From positions 124,001-188,000 of the forward strand of contig NZ_AYYR01000043.1 in NCBI RefSeq assembly GCF_001435975.1: a stretch of 64,000 nucleotides of DNA, read 5' to 3'. The position numbers and the translations under genes were made by a program. This stretch comes from Secundilactobacillus collinoides DSM 20515 = JCM 1123. Its GTDB lineage: Bacteria > Bacillota > Bacilli > Lactobacillales > Lactobacillaceae. Below the pieces are notes generated by a model that worked only from the letters and a program-made list of their open reading frames with translations, was not told where the DNA came from and did not search any database. Position 1 is the stretch's first letter; every line of letters begins with the position of its first letter. Below are positions 62,095-64,000 of the stretch, piece after piece.

Positions 62095-62192
62095 AACTGG
62101 TATTGGCGTGACCACCAATACCAAAAATTTACAGCCGAATAAAAGCGCTCCTAGTTGAAAACCCTCAATGGATTTTTAGCTAGGAACGCTTT
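62095..62192. terminator. Two further hairpins between rexA and the membrane gene
   Basis: GGTATTGG / CCAATACC (about 62099-62125) flanked by A runs, and TAAAAGCGCTCCTAG / CTAGGAACGCTTTTA (about 62138-62193). They are likely terminators. The rest of 61926-62439 shows no gene. Confidence 0.6.
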
Positions 62193-62439
62193 TATGGCTT
62201 AATGCGGCCATTTTTCCTCACATTTGAGCTAGGATTAATCAGGCCCGTTCTGAGCGGACACCCTTGTTACTTGTGGGGGCCTTTGGCCTATCCTCATTTT
62301 AATAGAGTGAGGGAGTTCAACTGCAATTGAGTCACGGTGACGCGTGTTCTCCTTTTGAAACAGCGTCGTTATCGCGCCCAAAGCGGTATAAACGGTCAGA
62401 AACAAAACAGCCGTTTTCCTAACCGATGCAAACTAAACT

Positions 62440-62628
62440 TTACAAGCTGAACAGTGTCGTAATGACACCGATCATAAACAAGGCCACAATGGCCATCACG
62501 ATCGTGGATGCATTTTTAAAGGAATGATTAGCGCGGTACAGTGCCACGAGGGCAGAAATGACGACGATTAGGCCGACGATGAAGAGTATCAACAGTTTAA
62601 CTTGAACCTTTGTATCTGGTACAGTCAT
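62440..62628 (-). CDS. Small two-helix membrane protein
   Basis: 62 residues. ATG 62628 follows GAGG by 8 bases. Two hydrophobic segments (VKLLILFIVGLIVVISALVA and STIVMAIVALFMIGVITTLF) are joined by a short polar loop (RANHSFKNA). The function is unknown. It starts 14 bases after the GNAT gene stop and is co-transcribed with it. Confidence 0.65.
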   Translation of the reverse strand: MTVPDTKVQVKLLILFIVGLIVVISALVALYRANHSFKNASTIVMAIVALFMIGVITTLFSL

Positions 62629-62642
62629 AGTGCTCACCTCAT

Positions 62643-63167
62643 TTACTTAATAACAAGTTCATAAGCGTAGCGCAACGCTTTTGATGCATGCATGTAAACC
62701 TTGCCGCAGTAATCAAAACCAGCAGTCTTGATGACATGTTGCATGGCTTGGTTGTCGGGATGGGTGTCGATTCGAACGTCTTTGTAACCCAAAACGCTGG
62801 AAATGGTCACCAGACCGCTCATCAACCGGTTTGCGAGGTGCTGGCCACGAAAATGACTAGAAACCGCGATTCGGTGAATGGCCGTATAACGGGCCAAGGT
62901 GCCAGTCTTCCATTCGCCATCGTCAATGGTCAAGTAATTTACATCAATGCCCTGGTGCAGCGCAGCAGTCCCGGCAATGGCGCCGTCGACAACGAGTACG
63001 TACGTAATGCCTTCATCGATGTCTGTTTTGAGGTCATCGTCTGCTGGATAACCATCTTGCCATTGGTCGATGTTCTGCTGTTTCAAAAAGGCTTTGGCAT
63101 CGTGAATAATGCTGGTAATACCAGGTAGGTCAGCCTGGGTGGCCTGCCGAAGATAGGTAGCAGTCAT
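62643..63167 (-). CDS. GNAT-family N-acetyltransferase
   Basis: 174 residues. The GNAT core is clear: LRQATQADLPGITSIIHDAKAF-type N-terminus, IHRIAVSSHFRGQHLANRLM (acetyl-CoA loop, about residues 95-114) and DTHPDNQAMQHVIKTAGF with the YCGKVY end strand. The substrate is unknown. AAGAGGAA lies before the ATG. It forms a two-gene unit with the small membrane protein. Confidence 0.88.
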   Translation of the reverse strand: MTATYLRQATQADLPGITSIIHDAKAFLKQQNIDQWQDGYPADDDLKTDIDEGITYVLVVDGAIAGTAALHQGIDVNYLTIDDGEWKTGTLARYTAIHRIAVSSHFRGQHLANRLMSGLVTISSVLGYKDVRIDTHPDNQAMQHVIKTAGFDYCGKVYMHASKALRYAYELVIK

Positions 63168-63375
63168 GAATAATTCCTCTTCTCAATTGACCGGCTTATG
63201 GTTCACTGGTCACGTTTTTTAACGTTGTTTATTATAGATTAAAATCTTGTGAGGGACAAGCAGGATCGGTGGTGGCGAAGGTTAAGAAACGGCAGATGTC
63301 AGGTAGTTCATATACGCACGTTTAATAAGTTCATGCTAAACTGTGAGTAATTGATGATCTGCGAGGAGTGGTATC

Positions 63376-64000
63376 GTGCACTATGATAAAGTGAAGCAAG
63401 GAACGTTTATTGACCGGCCAAACCGATTTATCGCAAATTGTGAGCTGGATGGACACCGGTGGTGACACACGTAAAAAATACTGGGCACAGTAAAGAATTA
63501 CTGATTCCGGGGGAAACGACTGTCGCACTAAACTATCAGCCGAAACCGACCAGAAAAACAGATTATGACCTCGTTGCGGTTCAAAAACGGGGGCAATGGG
63601 TCAATATTGATAGTCAGGCGCCAAATAAGATTGTCCTCGAGGCCTATACACAAGGTGAGTTGAATTTGCCCGGCATCGGTACGCTTGCTCAGTTGAAACC
63701 CGAAGTCGTTTACGATCAGTCGCGGCTTGATTTTTGCGGTGAAACAGACTCAGGCGAAACATTGTGGATCGAAGTCAAGGGCGTGACCCTTGAAAACGAT
63801 GGGGTGGTTGCTTTTCCTGATGCCCCGACCACCCGTGCGGTCAAGCATGTCCACGAACTGACGCGAATTGTCGGCGAGGGACAGTCAGCCTGTTTGCTAT
63901 TTGTCATTCAGCTGGCGTTCGCGGATGTCATGACGATCTACCAACAACGAGCACCGAAACTTGCAGTCGCGATTCAGGAAGCGCAGGCAGCCGGTGTTCA
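63376..64000 (+). pseudogene. sfsA: SfsA-family protein, frameshifted and cut by the window end
   Basis: GAGGAG lies 7 bases before GTG 63376. The product begins MHYDKVKQGTFIDRPNRFIA and reads to GHR, then meets TGA. If one base is restored between 63458 and 63459 the frame continues VVTHVKNTGHSKELLIPGET, the SfsA core, and stays open to the window edge (YDQSRLDF, WIEVKGVTL, FPDAPTTRAVKHV). SfsA is a conserved putative DNA-binding nuclease-like protein of uncertain role. A single-base deletion or a sequence error explains the break. About 30 C-terminal residues lie beyond the window. Confidence 0.85.

Overview
The window looks like chromosomal DNA of a lactic acid bacterium of the family Lactobacillaceae. 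The evidence is the gene content (helveticin-J-type bacteriocins, LLH-family holin, RexAB, BrnQ with a T-box, LpdCBD gallate decarboxylase), strong AGGAGG-type ribosome binding sites, CcpA (cre) sites and a moderate GC content. A complete glutamate synthase and a Liv-type ABC importer are less common in the family, so I do not name a genus. No rRNA, tRNA, CRISPR array or intact insertion sequence is visible. Two near-perfect ParB/parS sites (9653, 28390) suggest the origin-proximal part of the chromosome.

Region by region. (1) 1-9.5 kb is an accessory island: three helveticin-J-family genes without signal peptides, each followed by or facing secreted wall-module proteins, with a compact phage-derived lysis cassette (activator, GH25 endolysin, LLH holin) between the first and second. 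The cassette has its own promoter and terminator. Gene truncation, a duplicated terminator segment and duplicated helveticin leaders show active recombination. (2) 9.8-19.2 kb is nitrogen and amino-acid metabolism: gltB-gltD, hom and adhP. (3) 19.6-23.3 kb holds a ROK regulator lacking the family's zinc motif, a broken wall-module gene and a DacA-like carboxypeptidase with an apparently non-ATG start. (4) 23.9-28.3 kb has a GNAT-LysR pair and lpdC-lpdB-lpdD. (5) 28.5-36.7 kb mixes envelope and redox genes: a His-rich membrane protein, an Old Yellow Enzyme behind a catalytically dead tyrosine recombinase, a MOP-type flippase, a lipoprotein, a DNA-entry-type nuclease with a perfect LexA box, and a secreted distant relative of the helveticins. 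(6) 36.9-40.1 kb has a 49-residue membrane protein, a cardiolipin synthase split by an in-frame TGA, a roughly 420-nt structured RNA with a perfect cre in its promoter, intergenic repeats, and a maltose/galactoside acetyltransferase. (7) 40.8-50.7 kb is branched-chain amino-acid uptake: livJ-livH-livM-livG-livF plus a CBS-ACT protein, a purine permease, and brnQ. (8) 51.5-53.6 kb is proB-proA. (9) 54.6-61.9 kb is rexB-rexA. (10) The end has a GNAT, a small membrane protein and a frameshifted sfsA cut by the window edge.

How the parts work together. Helveticin-type proteins carry no Sec signal, so a neighbouring holin-endolysin unit gives a plausible release route; this is the strongest candidate for an undescribed system. 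Branched-chain amino-acid uptake is controlled in two ways: liv has a 31-codon leader peptide with a Leu-Val-Leu-Leu-Leu run and mutually exclusive hairpins (ribosome-mediated attenuation), while brnQ has a T-box. DNA metabolism shows SOS-type control at the nuclease and possibly at rexBA. The structured RNA at 38.7 kb appears to be under carbon catabolite control and is unidentified.

All calls come from reading the sequence. Family names rest on recognised motifs and gene context, not on database searches.
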